Below, in pieces: positions 10,833-21,958 of a DNA stretch of 64,000 nt. The stretch is taken from the NCBI GenBank assembly GCA_036674765.1, contig JARVKI010000116.1, forward strand, positions 1 to 64,000, in the 5' to 3' direction. Source of the DNA: Seiridium cupressi. Taxonomy: Eukaryota > Ascomycota > Sordariomycetes > Amphisphaeriales > Sporocadaceae. The position numbers and the translations under genes are program-made. Below the pieces are notes generated by a model. That model was not told the DNA's origin, ran no database searches, and was given only the letters and a program-made list of their open reading frames with translations. Within the stretch, counting starts at the first letter, position 1, and each line of letters begins with the position of its first letter.

Positions 10833-12192
10833 AATTGTGACTCCTTGTGCGACAGCGCGCGTCTTGTGGGCTGGCAGCAAGCAACCAAGGGCATAGGATG
10901 GCGGGAAGGTGCACTATAGTCAGTCGAATTAGGTCATGTGTGCTTTATGGCAGGTCCGAGTCGGTACTATGGGATTGGGTGAGGCAAGTGTCAGTGCCAG
11001 TAGCATGATCGCCGTATTGTTACCTTGCGGTTTCACATGATTCTTGATGTCGATTTGGTCGTTGTCTGGCTTACTCGCAGAGGGAACTGATCCATACTCG
11101 GAAGGTTTTGTTTTTACTTCTGTCTACTCTGGCCTGAGTGAGCCAGTGCATTGATATACATACTCCTCACGGCTACTTCAGCTTCGGGATCGGTGTTTTG
11201 TTCCTTCACGGCACTTGGGTGTTACAAGAGACGTATCTGCGTCTTCCCGTCCTGTATGTCGCAAGTACATGGGTATGTCGTCCGTTTGCTTTTGTGAACT
11301 TGCGCAACAGGGCAATCGTCGTGATGAGAACTTGCATTGTAGGCTACATGTAGTGACGATACTGCTTTACAGGAGTACGTCGGGTTCACAGAGTAGTTCT
11401 TTCGTCAAGGAAATATCTACACCCCCTCTCTCTAGCTTACATCATGGGCGCCGGGTTCTATCTTATGTCCATCACATTACTTCTTAGTCATCAAAGCTAT
11501 ACTTGTATTGCTATTTCTTAGCTCCACGACGACAGGTTTGCTGCAAAGATTACATAACTGGCATCCCTGAATGTTTTTGGATTTAGCTTATTGGATAGAT
11601 AAATGCTGTAGAGCTTTGCATATGCACTCGAGCATGAAGGTTCTGCGCGAGAAAGTGTATTCTGAAAGCTGGCCAGCAGAATAACACGATTGGGTACTGC
11701 ATGTATGCATAATTAGGCAGTAAGCTTGCATTTTTTTATCCAACAACAGTTGTCATATTATTCCCATCGTAGACTCCACGGGTCACGCCAGGGTGATGTG
11801 CTCGGATTTCTACTTATTCATCTCCAAAATATGACTGGGTATCTTCCTTTCCTAATGCAACTGCCCCTGCCTTGCGGCATCCGTTTTGTGATGATCGCTA
11901 GAACGACCGCAACGCCTTCCAATTCGCCGAAATCCCAGGTAATACAGTCATAGAAAATGCTGACTGGCCCTGCATATCGTGGCCCGGGCGCTTTTAGTGA
12001 TGCGCCCCTCGCCTTATTTGGCAGCCCATACCGAGTATTGGCCGAGTGTATGATGACTTCGGCGTGCTTATGTTCCTCCCATCGACACAGATTCAGCACA
12101 AAGGTGTTCTGGCGAGTCCACAGCGATTCGAAATTTCGAGAACACGACCGTAGATTTGTGTCTATTTCTTCGTATGGAGGATGACGGCCATG
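10833..12192. other. 1.4 kb without a supported gene
   Basis: Short frames on both strands with no recognisable domain. It lies between the tRNA gene and the 3' end of the 2EXR gene. Confidence 0.5.
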
Positions 12193-12891
12193 TTACAGTA
12201 GTCGAAGATAGTCGGTTTCAACCTTTGCTTTGAGGACCAGCGCAGGAGGCTCCGGCAATCCCTCGTCCTTCTGGTCCACCCCAAAGTTTGCGCCAACCTC
12301 GTAGGAAAATGACATCTTCACATCCTGAAGCAACTTGCATACGTCCGTTGGATCGCCCGCCGGCTCAGCCAATCTCAGGAACCCATGTCTTGGTGTATCA
12401 TTTTCAGTGTATTGATTCGTGGGTGTGTCGAGAACGAGATAGACCTGCATGACTCTTGGGAAGCTCTGCATCAAGGCATACTTGTTGTAAGTCTCCCATG
12501 GCCGTCTAATCGCAGGGTTGACATGGTCGAGCGCCAGGTTCGTCACCTCGGAAGCTCCAGTGACTAGCTCGGCAAAGTCTCTAGCATTGTCATCGTATCC
12601 CATAAAAGGTGGGCGTGGTATATAAAGAGTGTCTAGTTCGGGATAGAAGTATATGCTCGCATCGTGGGATATCGTGCCAAACAGTGGTTTGTATAATCGT
12701 AGAGCTTCACGTCTCGACTCAGAACACACGGACACAGTCGCAGGCTGAGGAGTGGTGGTGGCACATTGATCCGATTCGGCATCGTAGTATACCTCCACCA
12801 CCCGTGGATGGCAGCAGCTATACTGCCATATGTCCAACCGTATCTCGGCCGGCAGTGAAGAGAACAAGTGAAAAGAGTCCAGAGTGGACAT
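12193..12891 (-). CDS. 2EXR-domain protein
   Basis: Single-exon protein of 232 residues. An N-terminal 2EXR domain (residues about 8-95) opens with LFSSLPAEIRLDIWQYS followed by PRVVEVYYD, and contains CSESRREAL. Together these are the F-box-like signature of this large fungal family. The rest gives no motif. No biochemical role is established for most members. They are numerous and fast-evolving in Pezizomycotina. The start at 12891 was chosen because MSTLDSFHLF places the domain at the usual distance from the N-terminus. An upstream in-frame ATG at 12993 would add 34 residues. Convergent with nothing nearby. Confidence 0.8.
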   Translation of the reverse strand: MSTLDSFHLFSSLPAEIRLDIWQYSCCHPRVVEVYYDAESDQCATTTPQPATVSVCSESRREALRLYKPLFGTISHDASIYFYPELDTLYIPRPPFMGYDDNARDFAELVTGASEVTNLALDHVNPAIRRPWETYNKYALMQSFPRVMQVYLVLDTPTNQYTENDTPRHGFLRLAEPAGDPTDVCKLLQDVKMSFSYEVGANFGVDQKDEGLPEPPALVLKAKVETDYLRLL

Positions 12892-14323
12892 GGTCCCCAA
12901 CTGCTTGTGAACGAGCGAGAGAGAGCAGAGAGTATAGTATAGTGGGTTGAAGGTTCGATGATGACTGATTTGAGACGGAAGTCGTACGATCAAGCTCTCG
13001 ACAGGCAGGACTACTGGGCTGCATCGAGAATATAAACATCCTTCCGACCGTTAGTTTGTTATTGGGCTGATGTAGGCGCTGCTTGCCATAATACGGCGAC
13101 GAATCAGGCCATGCTTTTTCAAAGTTTGAAAGGGTAACCCCTGCAATGGCACGCATAGAAATGTCTAGCTCCGCCCCGGGCAGATACAGCCGTGATGGGA
13201 ATAACCAGGGAGCGATCATGACGGGGTCAAGGCTTGGGAGGCCGGACGGACGACCATGCGACCGACCGTACGGCACCGCACCGTAACCACGGATTCCTCT
13301 CGTCAACCAGATGACGAATGTCCAGCATCTAGACTGAACTCAATTGCGGTTTTGATCACTTACTTGAATAGTTTCTTGAGCCCGGCCTGAGTTTAACGAT
13401 CGCGGTAAAGGTACATGACTTTGATTTGCATTAAGTCCCCGTCTGGCACCACAGTACAAAGCTTAACCACGGGCCACCAGAGCCACGTTTTTAAACGGGC
13501 ACTGGAGCCGCCAGCCGGAAGCAGATCTTGATCCCGATTGCCGACACGAGGGGAGGCAGCTGATTTGGCAACGGGACTTCCTATTCGAGGAGAAACGGCG
13601 GCGGGAGGTGCGAATATCCACTGGTGAGAATTATATCGTATGATCTTTGAAAAGTGTGCAGCGCAACCATGCGAGTCTGGAAGGGCCCCTGGTTCCCAAA
13701 TGAGCGATGTGGTCGGGAGTCATGTCGCATCTGGCCCGTAGACTCCCGAGTTGCACCTGGGCGGGACCCACTGCGAATGACCGCAAACGCGAACGCTGGA
13801 AACGAACGCTGGAGAGATGCTGGGACTTGAGGCTGCTAGCTGAAGAGAGGACGCATCAGGCACGACGCTAATCCCCCTCAGGGGCTGCGTGCTACAAACC
13901 CGCTAACTGGGTTTTGCCCCAGAAGCTCACGCGAGCATTGACAGCCCTGGACTTCATATGAACTGCTTGTTACGTGCAAAGTTGCGAGTCAAGTAAGCAA
14001 TCCAGCATCATAATCTTATGCCAACAGGTTGCGACCAAGGAGGGAGTCTGTTGCTTAACTGCTGCCATTGCACCATCTGGTCGCTATTTTGGGCAATTCA
14101 GCAGCGGCAAATAGCCGGAAAACCCGCTTTCCACTTTCAGGTTTTGTGGCATCGTGTAACAAACGGCCATTAGCTGCACCAGAGTCTGGCGTCCCTATCA
14201 GTCAGCCCAACTTACCCGTGTCCGGGGTCCCGTTGACCCACCCACTCATGCACAACTCTTTCAAGGGAGTACCGTAAGTAGGGATAAGGTGTTGCCGACT
14301 GCCAGAAGGTGATGCTGAGGACC
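12892..14323. other. Divergent promoter region
   Basis: 1.4 kb between the divergent 2EXR and TGT genes. No convincing frame or repeat was found. Confidence 0.5.
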
Positions 14324-15675
14324 ATGGCGAACGTCATAGCCTCACAATCGTCTGCTGCCCTCACCTATGACCTGGTTGCTCGTTGTTCTGTAAGATCTGC
14401 CCCCACAGCATCTCATCCCAACATTGCTGCCCAGTCTCTAACGATAGCTATAGACCACTCGGGCCCGGGCGTCAGTCCTCACCCTGCCTCACGGCAAGGT
14501 GCAGCTCCCCATCTTTATGCCCGTGGCAACACAAGCTTCTTTGAAGGGTCTGACACCGGAGCAACTGGAAGAGACAGGATGTCGTCTCTGCCTGAACAAC
14601 ACCTACCACCTCGGCTTGAAGCCAGGGCAGGAAGCTATCGAGGCCATTGGAGGGGCGCATAAGCTGCAGGGGTGGGATCACAACATTCTGACTGACAGCG
14701 GCGGGTAACCATGCCCTGAAGAGACCCATCACACGCATCTGGGACTGACATTCGACTCGTAGTTTTCAAATGGTGAGCCTGCTGTCCCTGGCAACCATCA
14801 CGGAGGAAGGCGTCCGGTTCCTGAGCCCGCACGACCGGACGCCTATGCTCCTTACACCTGAGCACTCCATCTCGCTGCAAAACACCATTGGCAGCGACAT
14901 CATGATGCAGCTCGACGATGTCCTCGTCACCACATCGCCAGACAAGGCTCGGATGCGCGAGGCCATGGAGCGCAGCGTGCGCTGGCTCGACCGCTGCATC
15001 GCCGCCCACAAGAACCCGAACCGCCAGAACCTATTCTGCATCATCCAGGGCGGACTCGACGTCGAGATGCGGAGGGATTGCTGCAGGGAGATGGTGGCTA
15101 GGGATACGCCAGGCATCGCGATTGGAGGCTTGAGCGGCGGCGAGGCCAAGGCTGATTTCTGCCGTGTCGTAGCGACATGTACAGAGCTTCTGCCCGAGTT
15201 GAAGCCGAGATATGTCATGGGAATTGGATATCCCGAGGACCTTGTGGTGAGTGTCGCCCTGGGCGCAGACATGTTTGACTGCGTATGGCCAACGCGGACG
15301 GCTCGGTTCGGCAACGCCATCACCAAGTATGGTGTCATCAACATTAGAAATGCTAAATTTGCTATCGACTTTGGTCCCATCGAGGAAGGCTGTGGCTGTA
15401 TCTGCTGCAGGAAAGGGGAAGGCGCCATCAACATCAGCAGAGCGTTCGTCTACCACAACATTGCCAAGGAGACTGTTGCGGCACACCTGCTTAGCATACA
15501 CAATGTCTGGTATCAGCTACACCTGATGACCGATATTCGGAACGCCATTATCGAGGATAGGTATCCGGCATTTCTAAAGCAGTTCTTTGCGGATCTGTAC
15601 TCGGATAAAGCTCAGTATCCAGACTGGGCTGTGGAAGCACTAAAAGGGGTTGGGGTCGATCTGCTTGCGGATTAA
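14324..15675 (+). CDS. QTRT1: Queuine tRNA-ribosyltransferase catalytic subunit
   Basis: Exchanges the guanine at the wobble position of GUN anticodons (Tyr, His, Asn, Asp) for queuine. It usually works as a heterodimer with QTRT2 near mitochondria. Exons 14324-14389, 14454-14704 and 14763-15675 give 409 residues. The first exon's ATG has a strong ACCATGG context. Key features: the substrate-binding DSGGFQM at 103-109 spans intron 2. GGLSGGEAK follows. The nucleophile Asp278 sits in [13 protein letters not shown]. The zinc site has Cys316, Cys318 and Cys321 in CGCICC and a His in IHNVW (352). Five extra residues lie between the last zinc cysteine and SRAF compared with the usual spacing. Queuine must be salvaged, since eukaryotes do not make it. 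Convergent with the GPI-type protein gene. Confidence 0.95.
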
Positions 15676-15952
15676 ACGCCACGACCCGGGTACAATTCTC
15701 TCCTGGTCATGAGATAGTTCACTTTGATCAAGATACCCATAGACTTGCCCGCGTAAAGGGCTATCAGCAATAGAATTGATCTGAAATGAAATACATGTTT
15801 GACATGCTATTATTCCTTTGAGAATTATATTCAACATGACCCGGAGTCTCCCCAGTTACATATCCATCGTCATCGTCATTCTACATTATATATGGCTAAA
15901 ATCTATGTATAGTGAACCTCCAATCGACATACATTACGTCGCCTGGGCCTCC

Positions 15953-17000
15953 TTAAAGGAAGAACGAGAACAAAGCCATGACGATTCCAGCTAGGCCGAA
16001 AGCCGTCGGCTCCTGTCCGTATGTGACACCTGCCGCATTAGTGCTTGTTGGTGAGGGAGTGGTCGTCACAGTGACAGCAGTCGGGCGCGTAGTGGTGCCT
16101 CCCAAGCTCTGTCCCGTCTGGGCAGCGGTTGGGGTGCTGGTAGACGTGCTAGTCGTCTTGGTGCTTCCAGTGCTCCTCGACGTTGTCGTCAAGATGTTTC
16201 CCACGCTGCGACAAAACGTAGCCAGCTTCGAGTACGCCGAGTAGTCCGAGGTGTCGGCCGTTGAGGCCCAGTCGGCGCACTCGCTTGCGAACCCGTCGAA
16301 GTAGTCGGGTATCCATGTCGTGGTCTGGCTGTTGGAGCTGTAGCACAAGCAGCTGGCCTGGGACTTGGGGGTTGCGGTCACAATGTCGCTATCACTTTCA
16401 GCACATTCCGACATGATGTCGAGCACGGAATAGCAGCCCGAGGCGACAGACGTGATAGTGCCGCTAACTGCGGACCCAGTACGAGTTGCAGTGGCTGTGA
16501 TACTACCGCTGGCGCATACGTTGCCCTCACTCTCACAGAAATCCGCAAGGGTGGAATAGGCTGCATTCAATAATTAGCCACGTGATTTATGAGAGAGAGA
16601 GAGAGAGAGAGAGAGGAAGAGTCCCGTGGAATGTTATTCACATACCGGAGTAAGCACTCGTCGATTTGGGCAGCTCTGTCTTGATCCATGACGCGCAGGT
16701 CTCGGCGTTGTCGTCGAAAATGTCGGGAGACCAAGTGGTACCAGAGCAACAGAGGCACTGGGCAATCTCGGAATATGGTGCGTTATCCCAGTCACCAATG
16801 GCGCTTGAGCAGGACTCGGCGACGGCCTGCGCGGTCACGCAAGCTGAGTAACCCGCATCCGTCGTGGCCGCGGCGTTGAGCGCTGCGGCGTTGAGTACGT
16901 TGTTGATCGCGGGCGTCGCGGTGATTGTTATTGCTTGGAACGGGCCTTGTGCTGCAACTTGGTATGCGAGCGAGGCGCCCAAAAGTATCGAACGAGCCAT
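15953..17000 (-). CDS. Secreted Cys-rich, Ser/Thr-rich GPI-type protein
   Basis: Predicted cell-surface protein of 320 residues. Exons 17000-16646 and 16560-15953. The N-terminus (MARSILLGASLAYQVAAQG) is a plausible signal peptide, cut near residue 17. Two related cysteine modules follow. Each runs from a Cys before a short acidic loop, through CLC, to TWxPDxFD and a Cys-Ala/Asp-W, and together they look like an internal duplication. A long Ser/Thr-rich stalk comes next, then a small-residue omega-site region and a hydrophobic tail ending in FFL, which fits GPI attachment. I do not recognise a named domain. Its role in the wall or plasma membrane is inferred from architecture alone. The intron carries a GA microsatellite. 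Confidence 0.85.
16591..16614. repeat. (GA)12 microsatellite inside an intron
   Basis: Twelve GA units lie within the single intron of the GPI-type protein gene, between donor 16645 and acceptor 16561. On the transcribed strand this is a CT tract upstream of the branch and acceptor region. Confidence 0.9.
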
Positions 17001-18420
17001 TGCAAGTCTATAAGGGAGTCCAACGTCTCAGTGTATATAGAGCAGAACAGATTCACGAGCACCAGAACACAAACGAGGTCACGCCGCGTACGGCTATTAA
17101 AACATTTTCTGCTGGGCTCATGCTACCTTTTTCTTCAAGACTGCCGGGAGCCTGCCCAGCCTGCAGTGCGATGCTTCATGGTTGTGATAGGCTTAGGCAG
17201 CCGACTACGGCTCAGCCGCAAATCCTACGGGGCTGTCATTCGACTTTAATCTCTCCATTCCGTGCAGACGGGGAACAAGCTTAAGATCGGTCAGCAGCAG
17301 GCCGAAGAAATGACGATGAATATCCTACCGCTTTGTCGGGATGGAGTCGTTTTGTCTTCCGCTTCGCGTTGAGCCAAAGGAAGAAAGCCGTTCAGTCAAT
17401 TAAGCTGTCATTACAAGGTTCGAGGCTTCGTCTCGTTCCGCGAGCTGAGACACTGAAGTCGGAATCTGCCTTACCTGCCTGCTGCCCAAGCTGCCTGCAT
17501 GAGCTTAAGTCAACTACCCGTGCGGCCGATGCTCTAGCCCGCTCACTTTTTCGCTTCTCCAAATCACCAGCGTCTTGGCAGCCAGGATAATCTCAACTGC
17601 GCTGCTAAAGGGAAAGAAGCCATGGCCGTCATTGGAGAACCGGGTGCTTTGGGAATCAGCATCCGATTCCATTCCACATCTCGCAGTAAAAAGACAGTGC
17701 CTCTCTCGCACGTACGGACGCTCGCCAGTCTCGCAGACAGATGGGTGGGCATATGTAGGTATGCAAATGTAAAGGACGAGGGGAGCTTCACCTAGACTAG
17801 GCTAGCATTTATGGTCAGCCGGCGTCTAAGCAGGCGAGTCAACATGCCGATCGTCTCCATTTTGCACAGACTCTAACGAAGACCGGAACTGCCCTCTCGT
17901 CGACGGTTCCATGTAATCGGCTTTCTTCTTGACAAAATTTGGACGGTTCCAAGCTGCATGACAAGTTAATGGCTTGCATAGCGGCTGCTTTGGATGAGTT
18001 CCATAGGCTCGGCAGGTATGAGGTCTACATTGGATATGCGGGGGATTGACAGTTGCAGTGGAAGGGTTCTGAACGTACTCTTATTACCCCACATCCAAAT
18101 CCAAGCATTCGTCATCCCCAAGACGCTTTGGGTCTCGACCATGTGAACCGACATACGACTTTCACGTCGTCGTCTTCTTTTGAGACTTTGAGCCTTTTCT
18201 AGCCGTTTGTATACAATTCTTGACACCCCAGGAGGACTAACTGTGAAATCTACCCCTCATTTCTTTGGCCATCGTGTGGAACTTGGATGGTAGAAACCGG
18301 ACTAGGCCTCCGTATAGGACACATCGTTTTCGTATAAGAAAGGGTTTCTTACCATTTCGAGGATATAGCTTTGGCCAGTTCTTGTCTTCAAGCCGACCAA
18401 AGGCTTTCATAACCACCACA
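17001..18420. other. Divergent promoter region
   Basis: 1.4 kb between the divergent GPI-type gene and the coiled-coil gene. Only short overlapping frames. No recognised element. The last 150 bases are an in-frame extension of the next gene without an ATG. Confidence 0.5.
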
Positions 18421-18918
18421 ATGGCTAGCAAGTCAAGCTCCACGGCCGCGGCGGCCATGTCCAAGCTCTCTCTCGACTCCTCCAAGTCAAAAGCAACACC
18501 CTCGAAAACCAAGACGGCTCCCGTCGCTGACTCCTGGGACGACGAGTCGTCGGAGGAAGACGAAGGGGCATCGACGCCCACCAACCAAGCCCCGACCTCA
18601 TCCTCTTCTGGATTCACAGCCCCTCCTCCCACGCCCAGCTCGCCGACCTACAGCACGGGGGCGCCATGGCAGTCGATGACGGCACCAGACTCGCCCGAGT
18701 GGTCCGATAAGAAGAGGCCCGAGAAGACGGACGCCGTGGCGCGGCGCATGATCGCCAGCGCGCTCGGGGTCAAGGTGCCCAAGCTCACAGACGAGCAGAG
18801 GGCTTACGACCGGGCCCTGCGGGAGAAGGAGCGCAAGAAGAGAGAGGCCGAAAAGGAAGAGGAGAAGAGGAGGAAAGAGGAGGCTGAAAAGGCCAAGATT
18901 GCCATGTGGGAGGATTGA
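18421..18918 (+). CDS. Small acidic/charged coiled-coil protein, unknown
   Basis: Single-exon protein of 165 residues, starting at an ATG in good context (CACAATGGC). Residues 1-85 are low-complexity: Ser/Thr/Pro with an acidic patch SWDDESSEEDEG. A conserved-looking block follows, RPEKTDAVARRMIASALGVK, then LTDEQRAYDRALREKERKKR. The protein ends in a Lys/Glu/Arg helix of about 45 residues that should form a single charged helix or coiled coil. I do not recognise a named family, though the middle block reads as selected protein and not as noise. Convergent with the glutathione S-transferase. Confidence 0.8.
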   Translation: MASKSSSTAAAAMSKLSLDSSKSKATPSKTKTAPVADSWDDESSEEDEGASTPTNQAPTSSSSGFTAPPPTPSSPTYSTGAPWQSMTAPDSPEWSDKKRPEKTDAVARRMIASALGVKVPKLTDEQRAYDRALREKERKKREAEKEEEKRRKEEAEKAKIAMWED

Positions 18919-19568
18919 ACGGGATGCGGGTAATAGGCCCCGTGAGATAGCGACAACATCATGAGAGAGGAGAAAGCTCAAGATCAACGCTCCGCAAGGA
19001 ATATATTGGTAACAATAGACGGATAAGGATGAGAGGGTATCATGGTGGAACTCTTGGCCGTTTGGAGAAAGAAAGTGCACATCTGGAGGCGACAAAAATA
19101 TGAATTGATTGGCTTCCGGGTTCATTGGGTGTATTATATCAGCTTATCCTGGAGGAAAGCCGTGGACGGTAAGCACACTTATTAGTACGTATGTGGATCT
19201 CCTCCCACGCTGCTTCGGCAAAAATGCATCGCCACGTTAGTCTGCCCGAACAGATAGTTTTTTCGGAAGAGCAGGATCATGCCAGATTTGCACATGGTTT
19301 GGCCTGTCTATGGTTTGAATGCCAGTGGTATTTCAGCTCTGGAGTAGGACGTTGTTTTTATACACGTATACAGACAGAGGCTCTAGTCTTCACATACATA
19401 TATCCACATGTCTACAGCTATGTTGCTTTGTGGCCGACGGCTTTGTCTACGAACTTTTATCCGTAAAACTATATTATCCCTACTTATGTCTGTCTGAACA
19501 TTTTCCAAGTCCCATCAATGCCGGAACCAAATCTCCGATCTTTAAAGATGTGCGCCTAGTAGGACAAC
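18919..19568. other. Convergent 3' flanks, no gene seen
   Basis: 650 bases between the 3' ends of the coiled-coil gene and the GST gene. No coding or RNA feature recognised. Confidence 0.5.
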
Positions 19569-20345
19569 CTAATGGGCACCTCCAGTCTTCATAGCTTCCT
19601 CTCTCAGCTTGAAGCTTTTCTGTATAGAAGGTCGAGCTCTTAGTCTCTCATACCATGCCCAATAGTTTTTATATGACTTGTAACGGTCCAGGAATTCCGG
19701 AAAGATTAACTGCATGGTCGACTCCCAGCCAAGGAAAGAGATGTCAGCGTACGAGGCCTTGTCGCCAACAAGGTATTCCTTGCCCTCCAAGATCTTGTCC
19801 AGCACGCCTACTACTCGGAACGTCTCGTCTTCATAGCGCTTGATTGCGCTTTCCACTTTCTCTGGGTGGAACTTGACGAACCAGGAATACTGGCCGTAGT
19901 ACGGGCCCTGACCAGACGTCTGGAAGTGGAGGTACTGCTTCTCCAGGTACTTGTCGGGGAAAGACGCCGAGCTGATTTTGTGGTCCTTGTCGTACGTGTC
20001 GACTAGATACTCGATGATGGCACCAGATTCCCATAGCGTGATTCCTGTGTTCGGATCCTCGATGGTCGGTAGGCGGCCGTTCGGATTGAGTTTGATGTAG
20101 GGTTCTTGCTTGACAGCTGACATAGCTATGAATATCTGTATCGACTGGTTAGGTTCCGCAGGACTCTCAAGTACATATCACAGGAAATCTCACGTGATTA
20201 TAAGGAAGACCAAGTTCCTCGAGTATCATCACCACCTTCCAAGGGTTGCCACTTTGAACTGGATGGACATTAGTTATCAACAAACGGACCCAGACAATCG
20301 AGGCTCACAGTGTCCATGCAGGATGATAGGCTTCAAGTCAGCCAT
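19569..20345 (-). CDS. Glutathione S-transferase (GTT/Ure2-like)
   Basis: Cytosolic transferase that conjugates glutathione to electrophiles. Exons 20345-20309, 20258-20194 and 20135-19569 sum in frame to 222 residues. The thioredoxin-like N-terminal domain has SGNPWKVVMILEELGLPY, then VKQEPYIKLNPNGRLPTIED and the glutathione-binding ESGAIIEYL. The helical C-terminal domain contains QYSWFVKFHPEKVESAI and the N-capping segment YLVGDKASYADISFL. The acceptor at 20136-20138 was chosen because it joins LPYNH to IFIAMSAVKQEP in phase. A shorter protein starting at the ATG at 20123 would lack half the glutathione site. The family resembles fungal GstA/Ure2-type enzymes. The substrate is unknown. Confidence 0.9.
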
Positions 20346-20880
20346 TGTGTCTTTCGCTGATGTTGAGCGGCTGAAGGTTGGATTGATTGTCAATATATTC
20401 TCTGTTGTCTTAGGAACACTTTCTACTCAAGTATGATGAAGTTGAGATGACAAAAATAGGGAAGGGACCATAAATATATAGCATTTCCCGTCCATGCAGT
20501 TTCCGGGCATATCTCATGCGAGTCGGATCGGACCTCTTCCATAGAACAGACATTGTCCAATCCCACCAGGCTTTCGTAAGCCATTATTTTGTAATCATCC
20601 AAGCGCCAAAGCTCTTGGTAATCAAATCTCCTGTTCCCCCCTTGATCGAATGTCCAAGTTCCACCAAGATACATCAGACCTCCGCCTCCATGAGGGCACG
20701 GCGCGGAAGACGAGGAGGATTGGCAACGTACTGACAAATCAGCGGGCTACCCGCCAGGGCCCACATCACTATACTTCCCGTGCGCGGACAACTCGGTCAA
20801 ATCGTGTATCCTTAACTCCAGGAAAAATTGGGGAGGATGTGAACATGGAACTGTGTGTCATGTCCGCGATATCTCCAGAT
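20346..20880. other. GST promoter / RRG7 3' flank
   Basis: 535 bases between two parallel minus-strand genes. No coding signal recognised. Confidence 0.5.
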
Positions 20881-21642
20881 TCAAGTTGCTAGGGTGGGCT
20901 GTCCTTTCCAAGTAAGGACCAAGTCCTGCGTAGATCCAGTCTCAGACAAACGAACTCCCACTCCCAAACCTGCGAGTCCTTCTTCTTCAGCCTTTGCGTT
21001 CCAGATCATCTGTTGGACAATCCCATCGGATGAGCAAGACACAAAGCCCATGGGCCAGCGGCTACGGCTCAGAGACTCCCGCACCCCTTTGGTCGCTGTT
21101 CTCTGTGTGACGAGAAGTCCCACAACATTGCTTCTGCGCCAGCCAGGGGGGGCCCCAACAAAGGCACCTTCCAGTTCACGGATGGTTGCTGGACCGATTC
21201 TGGCCTTGGAGGTGATGGACGAGGCTTTGCATTGTAGGAGCACTCGCAAAGGCGTCGGTGTTGAGGGAACAGACCAGGTCCCTAGCAAATCGATACCATA
21301 ATCACCAGCACCGCCAACACGCCTTAGATGGAAACCGAATTTCTGAAGCGTGGCTGCCACGGTGTATTCGTAGTGGGTACCAACATAAGTTGTACTGCTG
21401 GTGTCTAGTCCAATCCGCTCCGCGTAGGCCGTATAGCTAGGAACATCGCAATGCTCCTTACTAGGGGGTCCGGGGAACCTCAGAGCTGGAGTTGAGTCCG
21501 AGGCTGATGAATTTGCGGCAGTCCTTGAGGCATGAATTTGTCGGTGCAGTTGCTGCCGAGGTAACACTTTTTGGAAGTTCCTTTGCTTTGCCGTCAATTG
21601 TGAAGATCGAGCCCAAAGCCGAGTCTTTGGACAGAAACTCAT
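20881..21642 (-). CDS. RRG7: RRG7-like mitochondrial protein with nuclease-like fold
   Basis: Single-exon protein of 253 residues, in the family of yeast Required for Respiratory Growth 7 (DUF2034). It has a basic, Gln/Arg-rich mitochondrial leader (about 1-45). A restriction-endonuclease-like core follows: GTHYEYTVAATLQKFGF, then GGAGDYGIDLLGTW, then LRVLLQCKA. The Glu, Asp and Q-x-K residues are spaced as in PD-(D/E)xK enzymes, so nuclease activity or descent from one is plausible. The yeast protein is known only from a respiratory phenotype. A later block, SNVVGLLVTQRTATKGVR, also fits the fold. The ATG at 21642 is a real ATG placed directly before the leader. Divergent from MED21, with 316 bases between start codons. 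Confidence 0.85.
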   Translation of the reverse strand: MSFCPKTRLWARSSQLTAKQRNFQKVLPRQQLHRQIHASRTAANSSASDSTPALRFPGPPSKEHCDVPSYTAYAERIGLDTSSTTYVGTHYEYTVAATLQKFGFHLRRVGGAGDYGIDLLGTWSVPSTPTPLRVLLQCKASSITSKARIGPATIRELEGAFVGAPPGWRRSNVVGLLVTQRTATKGVRESLSRSRWPMGFVSCSSDGIVQQMIWNAKAEEEGLAGLGVGVRLSETGSTQDLVLTWKGQPTLAT

Positions 21643-21958
21643 GTTCCGATATGTTCATGCATGTTCTGGCGCCAGCGGAACCTTCCAAGTGAGGAACATT
21701 GAAAGGGCGCGAGAATCTGTAATCCTTGCAACTCACATCCAAGGAAGCTACGGCCACTGAAAGGCAATTCAACGTCAATGCGCGTCGGGGCACGCGAATT
21801 AGCTACATACAAAGACGCGGGCCCCTGCAATTAAGCTCGCCGGCTCCCCACATCACAGGTCCATCCCACTGCAGCGCATTCCAGCAGATCACCGCAGGGT
21901 CACGTTCGACGTCTGCGTTCTACAGCAACCCATCTATGTCGAATGGCCGCTCGTGAAT
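21643..21958. promoter_or_regulatory. Shared RRG7/MED21 intergenic promoter
   Basis: 316 bases separate the two divergent start codons, so both promoters must lie here or overlap the genes. No specific site is claimed. Confidence 0.6.

Noticed and set aside
14472..15501. Long minus-strand frames opposite the queuine tRNA-ribosyltransferase gene
   Set aside because: Shadows of a GC-rich coding strand. The plus strand carries a complete, recognisable enzyme.
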